Positions 36,122 to 47,340 of a DNA stretch of 64,000 nt are shown here, piece by piece (the first letter of the stretch is position 1; the number at the start of each line of letters is the position of its first letter). The notes below the pieces were generated by a model. The model worked only from the letters and a program-made list of their open reading frames with translations. It searched no databases and was not told the origin of the DNA. This DNA comes from Plantago major (taxonomy: Eukaryota; Streptophyta; Magnoliopsida; Lamiales; Plantaginaceae): NCBI GenBank assembly GCA_026545765.1, contig CM048840.1:26726765-26790764 (forward strand). Direction: 5' to 3'. The position numbers were made by a program, and so were the translations under genes.

Positions 36122-37716
36122 CAAAGTACTTTAAAGTACTAGTAGTAGATTTGAAGAGTCCAGAAAGACCCCCTAGTTTTCTATATAAATTGTCTAATTT
36201 TTTGCTTTTGCCCGTTTACATTTACGCGGATCTAATACCAGGTTTGGTGTTTGAAATTCGGTTCGGGTCGTAGCGGGTCTAATATAAAGGGTCGTTTCAC
36301 TCTCTTTCCCTCATTTATTCCTGTTTATTTCTTCACGTTCCTTTACAGCGCCTCTTTTTCTTCCACATTTTTCTCTCCGATCGATCGATCTCGAGCGGTT
36401 TTGCTCTTCCAGGTTATTCTCTGCAATCAATCGGCCTCAAGCTTCAGCGACTCTTCTCTAATCGACCGATTTGGCTTCTGATGAGCAATTGGAAAAGGAA
36501 TATCAAAACCCTAATTTCTCTCTAGTTTGTACTGGATTTAGTGAAATAACTCTAGAAAGTTGTAGATCGTTCGAGTATTTCAATGTTTCGCGGTGTTTGT
36601 TAATGTCAGATCGATGTTTTTGGGCAAAATACAGGAGAAACTTGAGGAACTTCTGATCGAAATTGATTCATCATCGTTTCAATAAGTAATCTCTCAGAAA
36701 TCTCTTTGATTTCATCTCGATTTTTTCCATTGGTTTAGATTTACTGCTTGTTGTTTAGGATCTATGTTTCATAAGCCCAACGCGTACTAGTACATGTTTT
36801 GATGAACTAATTTACTAGAATTAACTACAGAAGTACGCAACATAGTTCATTCACCACATGTTGCTTTCACTCAATGGTTACTTTACTATAAATTCTCTAG
36901 TTTTTTTTTTTTTTTTGTATAAATGATCTATGTTTTAGTAGAAATTGTTTATGTTGTTCGTTGTTGCTAGTTTAGTTTTTTCGTATAAATTGTCTATGTT
37001 TTACTATAAATTGTCTAGTTTTTTTTATAAATTGTCTATGTTTTAGTCGAGATTGTCTATGTTGTTCGTTGTTGCTGGTTTAGTTTTTTGTATAAATTGT
37101 CTATGTTTTACTATAAATTGTCTAATTTTTTTGTATAAATGGTCTATATTTTAGTAGAAATTGTCTATGTTGTTCGTTGTTGCTGGTGTAGTTTTTTTGT
37201 TGTGCACTTTTCTAGGTTTTAGTATGTATTGTATAGTTTTTAACATGTATATTCTACTTTATATGATTTTTAGATTTGCTATGTGGTTGTGTACACTGCA
37301 TATGTTTTTTGTGGGGATTTGTTGTTTGTTTGAATTTTCTGAATGTTTTGTGTGAAATTGTATAGTTTTTAACATATATTGTCTAGTTTTTATATGAATT
37401 GTCTAGTATTATTACTTGTCCAAAAATTTACTCACTCAGTGTAACATAATTGTATATGTTGTCTAGTTTTTACATTATATTGTCTAGTTTATGAAAGGAA
37501 TTCTCTAGTTTTTACATGATATTAAATTTACATTATATTGTCTAGTTTTTACATTATATTGTCTAGTTTTAACTTGACCCGTTTTTAATAAATCCGGGTC
37601 AAAAGATCCGCGAAAAACCATCAGAGGCCAGTCGAGAAAAAGGATATAATTGTCTAGTTTTAACATTTGAAGGGAACTTTCGGAACTCTCCTATATATAA
37701 GGGTCTCTCGCAAAAC
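36122..37716. repeat. Unclassified TTGTCTA-rich element, copy 2
   Basis: The edges match copy 1 (AAAGTACTA...GAAGAGTCCAGAAAG on the left, GATCCGCGAAAAACCATC and GGGTCTCTCGCAA on the right). The centre has three tandem units with the GTTCGTTGTTGCTGG landmark (about 36955, 37061, 37171). A 61-codon frame at 36471-36656 has no recognisable product. Inverted GAGAGTCC-like ends suggest a non-autonomous DNA element, class unknown. Confidence 0.6.
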
Positions 37717-38419
37717 GGAATCTTCTAAAATTAGTGAGTGGGAGTTGGATGCATGTCCTGACCCCTTACGTGGAAGCCTACATTGTTGGGAATTATTTTT
37801 AAATGGGGTTTTGCTTGTTTATTTCATTGCCAGACTGCTAGTAAAATTAAGAATGATGATATAACAAAACCAAATCATAAAATAATAGTAAGTGAATGCA
37901 TGCCAAATAAGGTGGAGAATGAATTGGCGGCGGCAGACAGATTGGCCGGAATTCTATTTTAATTTTAGATGCTTGGGTTTATGGTGTAGTCACAAGTCAC
38001 AACTACTCATACCAATAATACTTTCTTTTGTTAATTTCATATCAAAATGAACTGGAGACTGGAGACTGGAGAGTTATATATGTTGTTCTAGATTAATATT
38101 ATGATTCATTGGAAAACTTCTCAATACTAAAATGAGTGAGGATAAAATATTTGTGAAAGTATATATATATATATCGGTATGTACCAGTATGTCACCCTGT
38201 TAGTAATACATGAGCAACCGGTTTCGTGCTACGAGATGATATGGACATGTGGTGTTACATATGCTCCCTTTTGTTTTATAAAAGATAGTTTGTTTGTATT
38301 ATAAAAGATCTCGATAGCTTACTCGTACATTAGACGATGTTGCTAGTATGCTAATTAAATCTTTGAAATATTTTATACTAGTTAAATCTTTGAAATCTTT
38401 CCATGAATATAGTATAGTA
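37717..38419. other. Intergenic, no gene recognised
   Basis: AT-rich sequence without coding signal. Short (TA)n near 38160 and (CATC)n near 38433 mark the approach to the dispersed repeat family X. Confidence 0.4.
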
Positions 38420-38777
38420 TGTAAAACCTCATAATCCATCCATCCATCCATATATTATGTAAAACACATAGGGCTAAACCTCACCAGATTCATTCAGTCC
38501 TACGTGGAATTTCGTGAAATTAGTTGTATTTTAGCCAGTATATATATTTTACTGTTATTTTTGGTATGTTGACTGTATATATAGTTTTTATTCAATCTCA
38601 TATAACTTTATCTACAAAATCCATAGACCCCAGTCTTGAATATAATTTATTTTTGGTATGTTGGCTGCGTATATAGTTTTTATTGAATGTCATATAAATT
38701 TTTATCTACAAAACTCCGAAAAATACTTTGAACATATATTTGAATTCACCGTGACAAGACGAATCTATATACACCAA
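38420..38777 (+). repeat. Dispersed repeat family X, left part, split by CACTA C
   Basis: Contains phrases that recur at 46518-46670, 47140-47340 and, inverted, at 61210-61645 and 61896-62190: ATTCATTCAGTCCTACGTGG, TAGCCAGTATATAT, TTTTTATT.AAT.TCATATAA, AAAATACTTTGAACATATAT and GACAAGACGAATCTATA. Its continuation (CAATCTAGATTATTATT) lies on the far side of element C. No protein coding seen; class unknown. Confidence 0.7.
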
Positions 38778-39848
38778 CACTACAAGAAAACCAGGAAAAA
38801 ACGATGTTATGGTTATCCGTCGCCCCATAACGACGGATCGGTAAACTGGGCGACGGAATCTATCCGTCGCTAACTTGGGCGACGGATAAATATTTATCCG
38901 TCGTCCAAGTTTGACTTTTATTAAAAAAAAAAGAAATTTTTTTTTTTTTTGAAAACTGGGCGACGGATAGATTATCCGTCTATCTGTCGCGATAAGGCGA
39001 CGGATCGACTCTGGGCCGACGGACACGTGTCCGTCGGCCCAGAGTTTCCTAATTTAGACGGACAGAGAGGCAGTCTGCCTCATTTTTTCATCTTCTCCCT
39101 TCTTCTTCCTCATTCTCTTCTTCTCCTCTCTTCGGTTTCCGGTGAATTGTTCGTTATTCCGGCCAATCTTGGTGCCTAATCGAAGCTAGTGGGACAAGGA
39201 GTTTGTTTCTTCGATCAATTTCAGATTTCTACCGATTAATCAAGGTATTTTGGCTAAAACCCTAGTTTTTTAAAATTTGGGGATTTTGTTTATTTTGATT
39301 AATTTGAGCAATTATATGTATATATGATAATTATGTAGTAGTTAGTTTAGTTAATTTGATCAATTATATGTAATTTGTTCAATTTGATAGTTAGTTTAAT
39401 TAATGATATGAATGTATGTAGTATGTTAAGTTTGGTATGTACGAATGTATGTAGTTAGTTTGATTTGTGTGTTAAGTATATATAGTTAGTTTAGTTAATT
39501 TGATATGTTTGTTAAGTATAGAAGTATGTAGTTTTGATTTGATAAATTTGTATGTTAAGTATGTAATTTGATATGAATATATGTAGTAATTCGATATGTA
39601 TAGAGTAATTAGTTAATTTGATATGTATGTTAAGTATATAATATATGTACTAAGAGGTTGAAATGGTTAAAATATATGCCCAATTTTGTAACATATCGAA
39701 CACATAATTAATAATTAATTTATAAGAAACATATAATAATTAACAATTAACCTCTACAATCTTCTTATCCGAATTGGAATCGATCTAATAAATTAAATAC
39801 GATCTAATCAATTGGAACGTCTCAGGTTAAAAATAAAGTATATATACA

Positions 39849-40262
39849 ATGAATTCCGACCGTTCATGGATGTACGATCGCATTGTAAATGGTAGAGTTT
39901 CTAGGAGTTTTGTAGAAGGGGTTAAAGGTTTCATCTCGTTTGCCATGGGACGTCCGGTTTGTGCAATTGGGGGGTTGATAAAGTGTCCTTGCACATTGGA
40001 AACCTGCAGAAACAAGCAATTTATGACATCTACAGCAGTATTCGAGCACTTGCGACGTTATGGATTCATGCCTGAGTATCATGTATGGATTCATCACGGT
40101 GAGGAAGCACCGTCCATGGCATACCTCCAATGGAGGGAGAGGCAAGGTTTGGGGCCGCCTATCGAATGCCTTTCTGCTTGTCGGAACATGTGCATGGTGT
40201 ATTGGGAGGAGGATGTAGATCTGTTGGAATGCAAGTTCTGTGGTAGGGAGCATCACAAGTGA
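39849..40262 (+). CDS. CACTA mini-gene: transposase-associated domain fused to zinc-ribbon start, 137 aa
   Basis: Intact frame from ATG to TGA. Residues 1-85 match the transposase-associated domain at the N-terminus of plant TNP2 transposases (MNSDRSWMYDR, GRVSRSFVEGVKGFISFAM, GLIKCPCTLETCRNKQF, HLRRYGFMPEYHVWIHHGEE). The protein then jumps to MCMVYWEEDVDLLECKFCG, which in the full-length gene lies about 120 residues further on, and stops after REHHK. A second copy of the same N-terminus starts at 40543, and both are preceded by a similar GATCTAAT...AACGT.TCAGGTTA leader, so this is a duplicated, internally shortened copy. Element D has the same arrangement and the same stop. Expression and role unknown; a dominant-negative or DNA-binding role is speculation. 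Confidence 0.6.
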   Translation: MNSDRSWMYDRIVNGRVSRSFVEGVKGFISFAMGRPVCAIGGLIKCPCTLETCRNKQFMTSTAVFEHLRRYGFMPEYHVWIHHGEEAPSMAYLQWRERQGLGPPIECLSACRNMCMVYWEEDVDLLECKFCGREHHK

Positions 40263-40542
40263 TGAGGAGGGGGGTGCATGAGAATGAGGAGTTTCATCCG
40301 TTTTGTCTCTAGGCTTGTATAACTAGTAATCATTAGTTGATATATATATATGAAACCAAACATTATGGTAAAATTGAAGCTGATGTAACTTATATTATGT
40401 AATGCCGTAACAATTGACTGGAGCTAATATAACTTATATTACGTAGCAATTGATTGAATTATTGTGAAATTGATTTATTATCGTAAATGAAAGAACTCGA
40501 TCTAATGAATTCAAACGTGTCAGGTTATTATCTAATTATTCA

Positions 40543-43500
40543 ATGAATACCGATCGTGGATGGGATGTATTGTCGTACTCTCAATGGCAGAGTTCAATGG
40601 AGTTTTTACGAAAGGGTTGAAGGTTTCATTGAATTTGCAATGTCAAATCCGAGTGTAAAGGATGGGTTGATAAAGTGTCCTTGTGCAATGAAACAAGGTC
40701 GAAACAAGCAATACGTGACTCCTAAAGTGGTAGTCCAGCACTTGAGGAAAAATGGATTCCTGCCTGCGTATCAGGTATGGAATCATCATGGTGAGGAAGC
40801 AGCACCGTCCAATACATATGACCAATACAGACAACGTGGAAGGAAGAGAAAAAATGAACAAGTCGGGGAACAATCCCAATATGAAGGCGATGCTATTCGA
40901 GCTCGAGTCGAACAAATGGTGTACGATGCTGCAGGGCGGAGTTCAGGGACACAACCAACACTGAAACCGAGGTGGAGGTGGAGGAACCACCGAATCCCGA
41001 GGATCAATTGTTCTTTGACTTGTTAGAATCATCAAGGAAGCCGGTTTACCCGGGGTGTAAGCTCACTGAGTTGTCTTTGTTATCTCGGCTAATGAGTTGT
41101 AAGGCTAATGGCCAGCAATCTGAAACGAGCTTCAATGAATGGGTTGACGTAATGTCGGACCTTTGTCCTGAAGAAAACCTAGCTCCCACCAACTTTTACC
41201 AAGCGAAGAAAAAGATGCGGGGATTAGGGCTGCCTGTGGTAACCATAGACTGTTGTCCGAAAATGTGCATGATATATTGGGAGGAGGATGCATATCTAAT
41301 AGAATGCAAGTTACGTGGTAAGGCAGTACAAGCGTTACAAGGAGGGCTGCAAAGAAACGACAAAGAAAAATCTCTCACATAAGAAAATGTGGTACTTCCC
41401 TCTAGCACCTCGTTTGAAAAGATTGTATGCTTCAAGTGCTTGCGGATAAAATGCGGTGGCACAAGGAGCGAGTAATCTCGGATAATCTTTGAAGGTGGTA
41501 GAATGGACCATCCAGACTCACCCGCATGGATATCGTTTGACAAGACATATCCGAGTTTGCGGCCGAATCTAGAAATGTACGTTTGGGACTTTATGCGGAT
41601 GGTTTTAACCCGTTCGGTAGTGAACGTAAATACTCTTGTTGGCGATTATGCTCACCGCATAATCGCCCCGGTGAGTGCATGAAGGAGCCATTCATGTTTA
41701 TCGCATTGGTGCTGGGCGAAAGATCCTGGGACGTTGGATGTTTTCTTGCAACCCCTAATCAAGGAGCCGATCGAGTTGTGGACATATGGTATCCTGCATA
41801 TGATGTGTCGACAAAAAGAACTTCACCTTGAGCGGCTCTTCTTTGGACCGTGAGTGACTTCCTGCGTACTCCATGCTATCTGGAAGGAAAATGAGGAAAT
41901 ATGCATGTCCACATTGCTTGGAGGATCTGAGATGCATTTAGGCGAAGGGTAGTGGAAAATTTTGTTGGTTTGATTGTCATCGTAGGTTGCTAGAAAGTGA
42001 CCATCCGTTCGGGAAGAACAAGGATCGATTCTTGAAAAATAAAGTCGTCAACAAAAAGCCCGACAAGACTTCTTGGTGCACAAATTCTTGCGGAGATTGA
42101 TAGATTGGGTCTTATGAAGGTGGTGAGCTTGGGTGGATGAAGCATAACGAGAAAATTGGTAAAAATGTGGTTGGAGGAAGAGAAGCATTTTCTGGGACTT
42201 GCCTTACTGGAGCAGTCTTATTATCCGTCACAACTTAGATTTCATGCACATTGAGAAGAACGTGTTCGAGAACTTATTCAATACACTTTGCAACATTGAG
42301 GGAAAAACAAGGACCATGCGAAGTCTAGATCCGAGTTGTCGACGTGGTGTAAAAGGCCCTGAGTTGACAAAGAAGGATGAGAATGGTAAGTGGCCGAAAG
42401 CGTGCTACACAATTGACAACGCTTCTAGGTCAATTTTGTTTGATTGGGTGAGGGCATTGAGTTTCCCAGATAATTACGCCTCAAATTTAGAGAGGTGTGG
42501 ATTTGAAGAAGACAAAGGTTTATGGGATGAAGAGCCACGGCATCATGTGTTCATGGAGAGGCTTATCCGGTAGCATTTCGAGAGCTTCGCAAACACGTAT
42601 GGACCGCTATCACCGAGTTGAGCTTATTTTTCAAAAATTTAGGCAAAAGGGTGGTTCATGATAAAGTGTTGGAAAATCTTGAAAGGAACATACCATTGAT
42701 TCTATCTGACTCGAGCGTATCTTTCCACCGAAATTTGGTTTGATTCTATGGAGCACTTGTCGGTTCACCTTCCTCATGAAGCGAGACTTGCTGGTCGGTT
42801 CGATGTCGATGGATGTATCCATTCGAGAGGTACTTGGGGAAATTGAAAAGTATGTCAACAACAAAGGTAAACTGAAGGTTCGATTGCCAATGCCTACATT
42901 CGAGGAAAGCTGCAACCTTCGCTCTTATTACTTTGATGAACACGTCCCTCGAAGACAATGAAGCTTGAAATGCGGACACATTCGTAGTTCAAGCGGATGA
43001 TGAGTTTTCCTATCTGTCTTGGTATCGGGAGACCTCTTGGTGCGAGAAAGAATATCTTACGGATAAAGAGTTGAAAGCAGCTCAATATTATGTCCTCACG
43101 AATTGTGCTGAGGTTGACCAGTATATGGTACTATTTGCGAGGTCAGCAACCATTTATTTAAATTTTAATATAGCTACGCAAGTCTCTACTTCAATTATAA
43201 ACTTATCATCGAATCAATGTTTGCAGTTTTTTCAAAAAGCGTTGTTTGGAAGAAAATCCTCAGATGATAGAGGATACACTAGAGGAACTACTTGACTCAA
43301 AAATTCCTACAGAATTTCCAGATTGGTTCCGAGAGTATGTCCGGAATCCTATTAACAACGTCACATGCATATACTTAAAGGCTCTCGCAGAGGGTCCATT
43401 CAAAAAGGTCTATACATTCCCAGGTTATATAGTCAATGGCCTTAGGTTCCACACGACTGAATGTAACACGGCCATGGCGACAAGCAACTCCGGGGTGTGT

Positions 43501-43992
43501 GTTAATGGTGCAGAAGAGTATGGAGACGCTACTTTGTTTGATTTCCATGGCAAGCTAAAACGAATTGTGAGGATTGAATATTCTAGATTGCCATTTAAAC
43601 GAACCTTCTTGTTTGACGTTGAGTGGTATGATCCTAATCCGGGGAATGCGAGGAAGAACGAAGCGGTATGAAATGGTTGATGTGAACCAAGAAGAGAGGT
43701 ACCGAACCAAGTATGAACCATTTATTACGCGACTCAAGCACGACAAGTGGTGTTTCTTGAATATCCAAGCAGAAAACGCGATAAGGGGGAATGGTTAGCT
43801 GCGGTACCTATTCGTGCTCACTCGAAAGTGGAGTACATTGAGAAAGACGACTCAATTACCAACTCGTACCAACAAGAGGATGTCGATAAACAAGCAGAAG
43901 ATCCCATAGAAGCAGATGATGAGTTGTTTGATCTGCACGAGGACCAATATGTAGTCTTAGAGGGCGATAACGGTATATTATGTCTATTATGA
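40543..43992 (+). pseudogene. TNP2-type CACTA transposase (Transposase-associated, Tnp2, DUF4218, DUF4216), decayed
   Basis: Order of remnants: N-terminal transposase-associated domain (WSFYERVEGFIEFAM, HLRKNGFLPAYQVWNHHGEE), linker (DLLESSRKPVYPGCK), zinc-ribbon region (CCPKMCMIYWEEDA), Tnp2 core (DGFNPFGSERKYSCW, CMKEPFMF, HNLDFMHIEKNVFENL), DUF4218 region (DSMEHLSVHLPHEARLA spread over two frames; YFDEHVP), an intron near 43130-43230, and DUF4216 (DWFREYVRNPINNVTCIYLK, TLFDFHGKLKRIVRIEY, FDVEWYDPNP) with the acidic tail ending DNGILCLL. A deletion just after the ATG shifts frame, and several further frameshifts and stops follow. The family normally cuts and joins CACTA ends. Confidence 0.9.
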
Positions 43993-44076
43993 GTAATTAT
44001 ATTTGTTATTATAATCCGTTATGTATTATAACTTGTACTAACACAGTTTTATTGTATTTATTACATTTTTTTGCAG

Positions 44077-46009
44077 ATGCATGACAGAGGCCGTCCACTA
44101 TCGTCCCATGATCGGCCGCATGATAGTGGTGGGTCGGGGACCGTCGAACAGGAGGGCTCAAGATCGTGACAAGAGGTCTCGGATTCACAGACCCCGGACA
44201 GAGAGAAAGCGGTGGCTCTACCAACAACGGACACATCGAGGAGGCGACCACGGCGATTGTCCCTACCTCGTGTTCGATCCAAACAATCCAACGTCACGTG
44301 GGACGGCTTGCCTGTGATTTTCCCTATTGTTCCTGCCTAGTAAGTATTATACATTCTTCTTAAATATGTAAAACATAACTTATAATGATAGTTGAAAAGT
44401 ATAAATTGTTGTACTAAAGTAATGCATATTCGTTTCTTGTATCTTATACATTGACAATGACTTATGGCCTGGAGGTGCACAACAAACTAGGTGACATCTT
44501 CCTGGAGAGAGAAACCAAGGCGTGGTGGTGAGTGTTGGAGCCACATCTCAGAGCGCATGAGGGCCGAGTACTTCGATGAGCTGAGGGTAAGTTAAAATAT
44601 GACATTCATTTGTTTGTAATTATAATCGTTTTAATATGAGTGGTATGTTAGCCACTTTGTGTGAGTGGTATGTTAGCCACTTTATTTGGGTGATATGTTA
44701 GTCACCATTGTGTTAGTAAATTTTAGGACAATGTGAGTGGTATGTTAGCCACTATGTGAGTGGTATGTTAGCCACTTTATTTGGGTGATATGTTAGTCAC
44801 CATTGTGTTAGTAAATTTTAGGACAATGTGGTGGTATGTTAGCCACTTGTATGTGAGTGGTATGTTAGCCACTTTATTTGGATGATATGTTAGTCACCAT
44901 TGTGTTAGTAAATTTTAGGACAATGTGAGTGGTATGTTAGCCACTATATGTGAGTGGTATGTTAGCCACTTTATTTGGGTGATATGTTAGTCACCATATC
45001 ATTATGTTGTTAGGACATGTATTGACTTTGGATGTTGTATGAAATTGGGAATGTAGAAGGAGTACTTCATTCGGCGAGTTGATCCCAGATCCGCACGTTT
45101 AGAGGTGGGATCCAAAGCTATCTGAGGATATGGTCTGCACGTGGAAGGCCATTCGGGATCGGTGGCCCAATCCCTCCACAAAGTTGATGCAACGGAGTGG
45201 GCCCTTTGGGATGCCTCATGGCGCCGACGATGTCCAGACATTGCTTGGACCAACAAGCGTAACTGCATACCGATCGTCTGGCAGAAGGGCCGTTCACCAC
45301 CTTGGGAGGCGATCTCATTCGATTATTATCAATTGTGCGTATATATGTGTTTTTGCAATCTAGCATTACGTGTATGTATGAAGTCTCTGTGCTCTATTAC
45401 TTGTAGATGATAAATTGTTGACTAGATCCGTGTGATTCGTGTACGGGGAGGTGACATCCAAGTATGCCATCTTCAAGAAGGCCAAGGCGGGTATGGAATG
45501 GTATGGGGCCTCGTCTATTGCGGTATGTTTATGTTGCTTAAAGTTCATATTTGTACACTATTACAAGTTACTTTTTAAAACCAAGAATGGCGATCATTAT
45601 ATACGCTATTTACGATTTCAGTGAGGTTGATGCTCGGTGGCGGCGAGGAAGGCGAGACGGGTGATGTGTTGTCAACTGAACAAGTTGACAACATCTTCCT
45701 AGAGGTCAACAAACCGGACAAGAAAGGATGAATATATGGACTCGGGAGCCTCGGTTTGCATCTGGCTAGTCCGGGATGCTCCTCATCATCATCCCAGCAG
45801 TCCAGACGTCCGGTTTACACGGTGACTGTGTCTCGAAATGGTGCGATCGCGAGTCGAGAACAGTTGCTCGGCTAACTCAAGAGATGGAGCAACAAAGGAC
45901 GAGATGGAGCGCGCGACGAAGAACGAAGGAGGAGAAACGGCGCCTTGATTCTGAATGGAGCGTTCATGTCCCGATTCGCCATCACCCACCCCACCCCGTC
46001 GATAGCTAG
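44077..46009 (+). pseudogene. TNP1-like second gene of CACTA C, decayed
   Basis: The first exon starts right after acceptor TTTTTTGCAG with ATGCATGACAGAGG and ends near NVTWDGLPVIF and a GTAAGT donor (about 44340). Further exons cover HISERMRAEYFDELR (to about 44586), TEWALWDASWRRRC (about 45060-45345) and YGEVTSKYAIFKKAKAGMEW (about 45439-45520). The final exon encodes a coiled-coil-like tail (ARLTQEMEQQRTR) ending before TAG at 46007-46009. Stops and frameshifts break it. Its first exon could be reached by splicing from the transposase exon (donor GATAACG|GTATAT), so the two genes may share a transcript. Confidence 0.7.
44636..44999 (+). repeat. Array of about 12 TATGTTAG hairpins in the second-gene intron of CACTA C
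   Basis: Tandem units of about 95-98 bp, each with AGTGG-TATGTTAG-CCACT (usually two) and GGTGA-TATGTTAG-TCACC (one), separated by TTTATTTG and TTGTGTTAGTAAATTTTAGG spacers. Every unit can fold as a 5-bp stem with the identical 8-nt loop. Lies between exons on the sense strand of the gene. Confidence 0.9.
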
Positions 46010-46517
46010 TTATGTATCTGTATGTTCGGATTTTTTTTCATATTTACACTTGTTTGGATAATTTCTCCAGCTCCGAATATTACTTTTTTATTCATTGAAA
46101 TATTTTTCGTATTATTGATTTATTATCGAACATTATATTGATTAAATAGGTGAACTACGAAAAATAGGGATTAATATGAAATAAATAGTGACGGAATTAG
46201 TGACGGAATTAGTGACGGAATTAGTGACGGAATTCACAGTGACGGAATTTCAAATTCCGTCACTAGTCCAATTAAAATATTTAGCGACGGATTGATTCTA
46301 TCCGTCGCTAAATAGGATCTATCCGTCGCTAAATTTCGGAATTAAAAAAAAATAATTGGTCAATCCGTCGTCCAATCCGTCGCGAATTGGACGACGGATT
46401 GTTATCCGTCGCCACAGCTCCAGGGGGCGACGGATTTTCTATCCGTCGCCCGATCCGTCGCCAGAGCTGGGGCGACGGATAGATCCGTCGCTACAGGCCA
46501 GATTTTTTGTAGTGCAA

Positions 46518-46670
46518 TCTAGATTATTATTATTAATTAAATAAATCATTTTATTCACTAAAATAAAAATATAAATTTATTAAATAAGATAATATAAAGC
46601 TGATGGGCTAAATCCCACCGGATTCATTCAAATTCTAGCCATCCTACGTAAAATTTTGATACGGTTGAGC
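46518..46670 (+). repeat. Dispersed repeat family X, right part after CACTA C
   Basis: Continues the family X copy interrupted at 38777 (ATCTAGATTATTATTATTAA, ATAAATCATTTTATTCACTA) and runs into a second head-to-tail copy (GGGCTAAATCCCACCGGATT, ATTCATTCAAAT). Confidence 0.7.
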
Positions 46671-46674
46671 ATAG

Positions 46675-47050
46675 GCAAATAGGGGAACGTATTAGTGTTG
46701 TTGCTAGGGATCATGAAGGCAATGTTATTGCTTGGTGACAAAATTTTATGTCTAGGTTGTAGAAAATGCGGAAGGTTGGCCAGCCAAATTTAAAACTAAA
46801 TTTGTTCAAGATTTTGAGTGGCAACATGTAGTAATTGAAAGTGATTGTTCTTTGTGATTAAATATCTTAAACCGACAAATTTTAGCTTTGCCATTTTGTT
46901 TCACTTTTCAAAGAAATTCAGGTATTTGATGGAGAATTAAGTTTTGCCAGCTGGTTAAACGAGAGGCTAACGTTTTAGCACATAAATTAATTATGAGTTG
47001 GATTTTCTTATGAAGATGTTGGTTTGGTAGATTTGTATTATCCACACCAA
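46675..47050 (+). pseudogene. RNase H-like (RVT_3 type) domain fragment, decayed
   Basis: The conceptual plus-strand reading with stops gives VVARDHEGNVIAW, LKVIVL (the usual E-S-D-C region, degraded), NILNRQILAL and VKREANVLAHKL, the order typical of the RNase H-like domain found in plant LINE-derived and related host proteins. Several stops and frameshifts; no start. A relic only. Confidence 0.7.
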
Positions 47051-47139
47051 AATCGTTATGTGGGGAGCACATACCACCCCAGGGGTTGCCTCGATTAATT
47101 TATTTTGTCCTCCCATATCTATTTATTATTAAACGTAAA

Positions 47140-47340
47140 TGGCGAAGAATTTTGTGGAGTTAGTTTCATTTTCAGCCAGTATATCTTTCACTGTTTATTT
47201 TTTTGTATATTGGCTGCATATATATTTTTATTAAATCTCATATAAATTTATATAGAAAAATCCGAAAAATATTTTAAACATATATTTAAATTCACTGTGC
47301 CAAGACGAATTCATCTAAATCTTTTCGACTTTATCACTCG
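47140..47340 (+). repeat. Dispersed repeat family X copy
   Basis: Shares TTTCAGCCAGTATAT, GCATATATATTTTTATTAAA, CCGAAAAATATTTTAAACAT and GTGCCAAGACGAATTCAT with the other family X copies. Confidence 0.7.

Larger units (their letters stand above)
38778..46514 (+). mobile_element. CACTA element C, near full length (7.7 kb)
   Basis: Ends CACTACAAGAAAACC and GATTTTTTGTAGTG with target duplication CAA on both sides (38775-38777, 46515-46517). Subterminal repeats of GCGACGGAT/ATCCGTCGC occupy 38815-39040 and 46190-46500. In plus orientation come the 5' leader exon (about 39060-39245, donor CAAG|GTATTTTGG), the mini-gene (39849-40262), the TNP2-type transposase (40543-43992) and the second gene (44077-46009). 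Both main genes are broken, so the element is not autonomous. It sits inside a copy of repeat family X. Confidence 0.95.

Noticed and set aside
40643-40915. Minus-strand frames opposite the CACTA transposase in C and D
   Set aside because: Antisense shadows of transposase coding DNA; the same shadows appear in both elements.
44636-44999. CRISPR-like array (regular short repeats)
   Set aside because: Units are themselves hairpins in a tandem repeat of about 96 bp, with no unique spacers, in a plant transposon intron.
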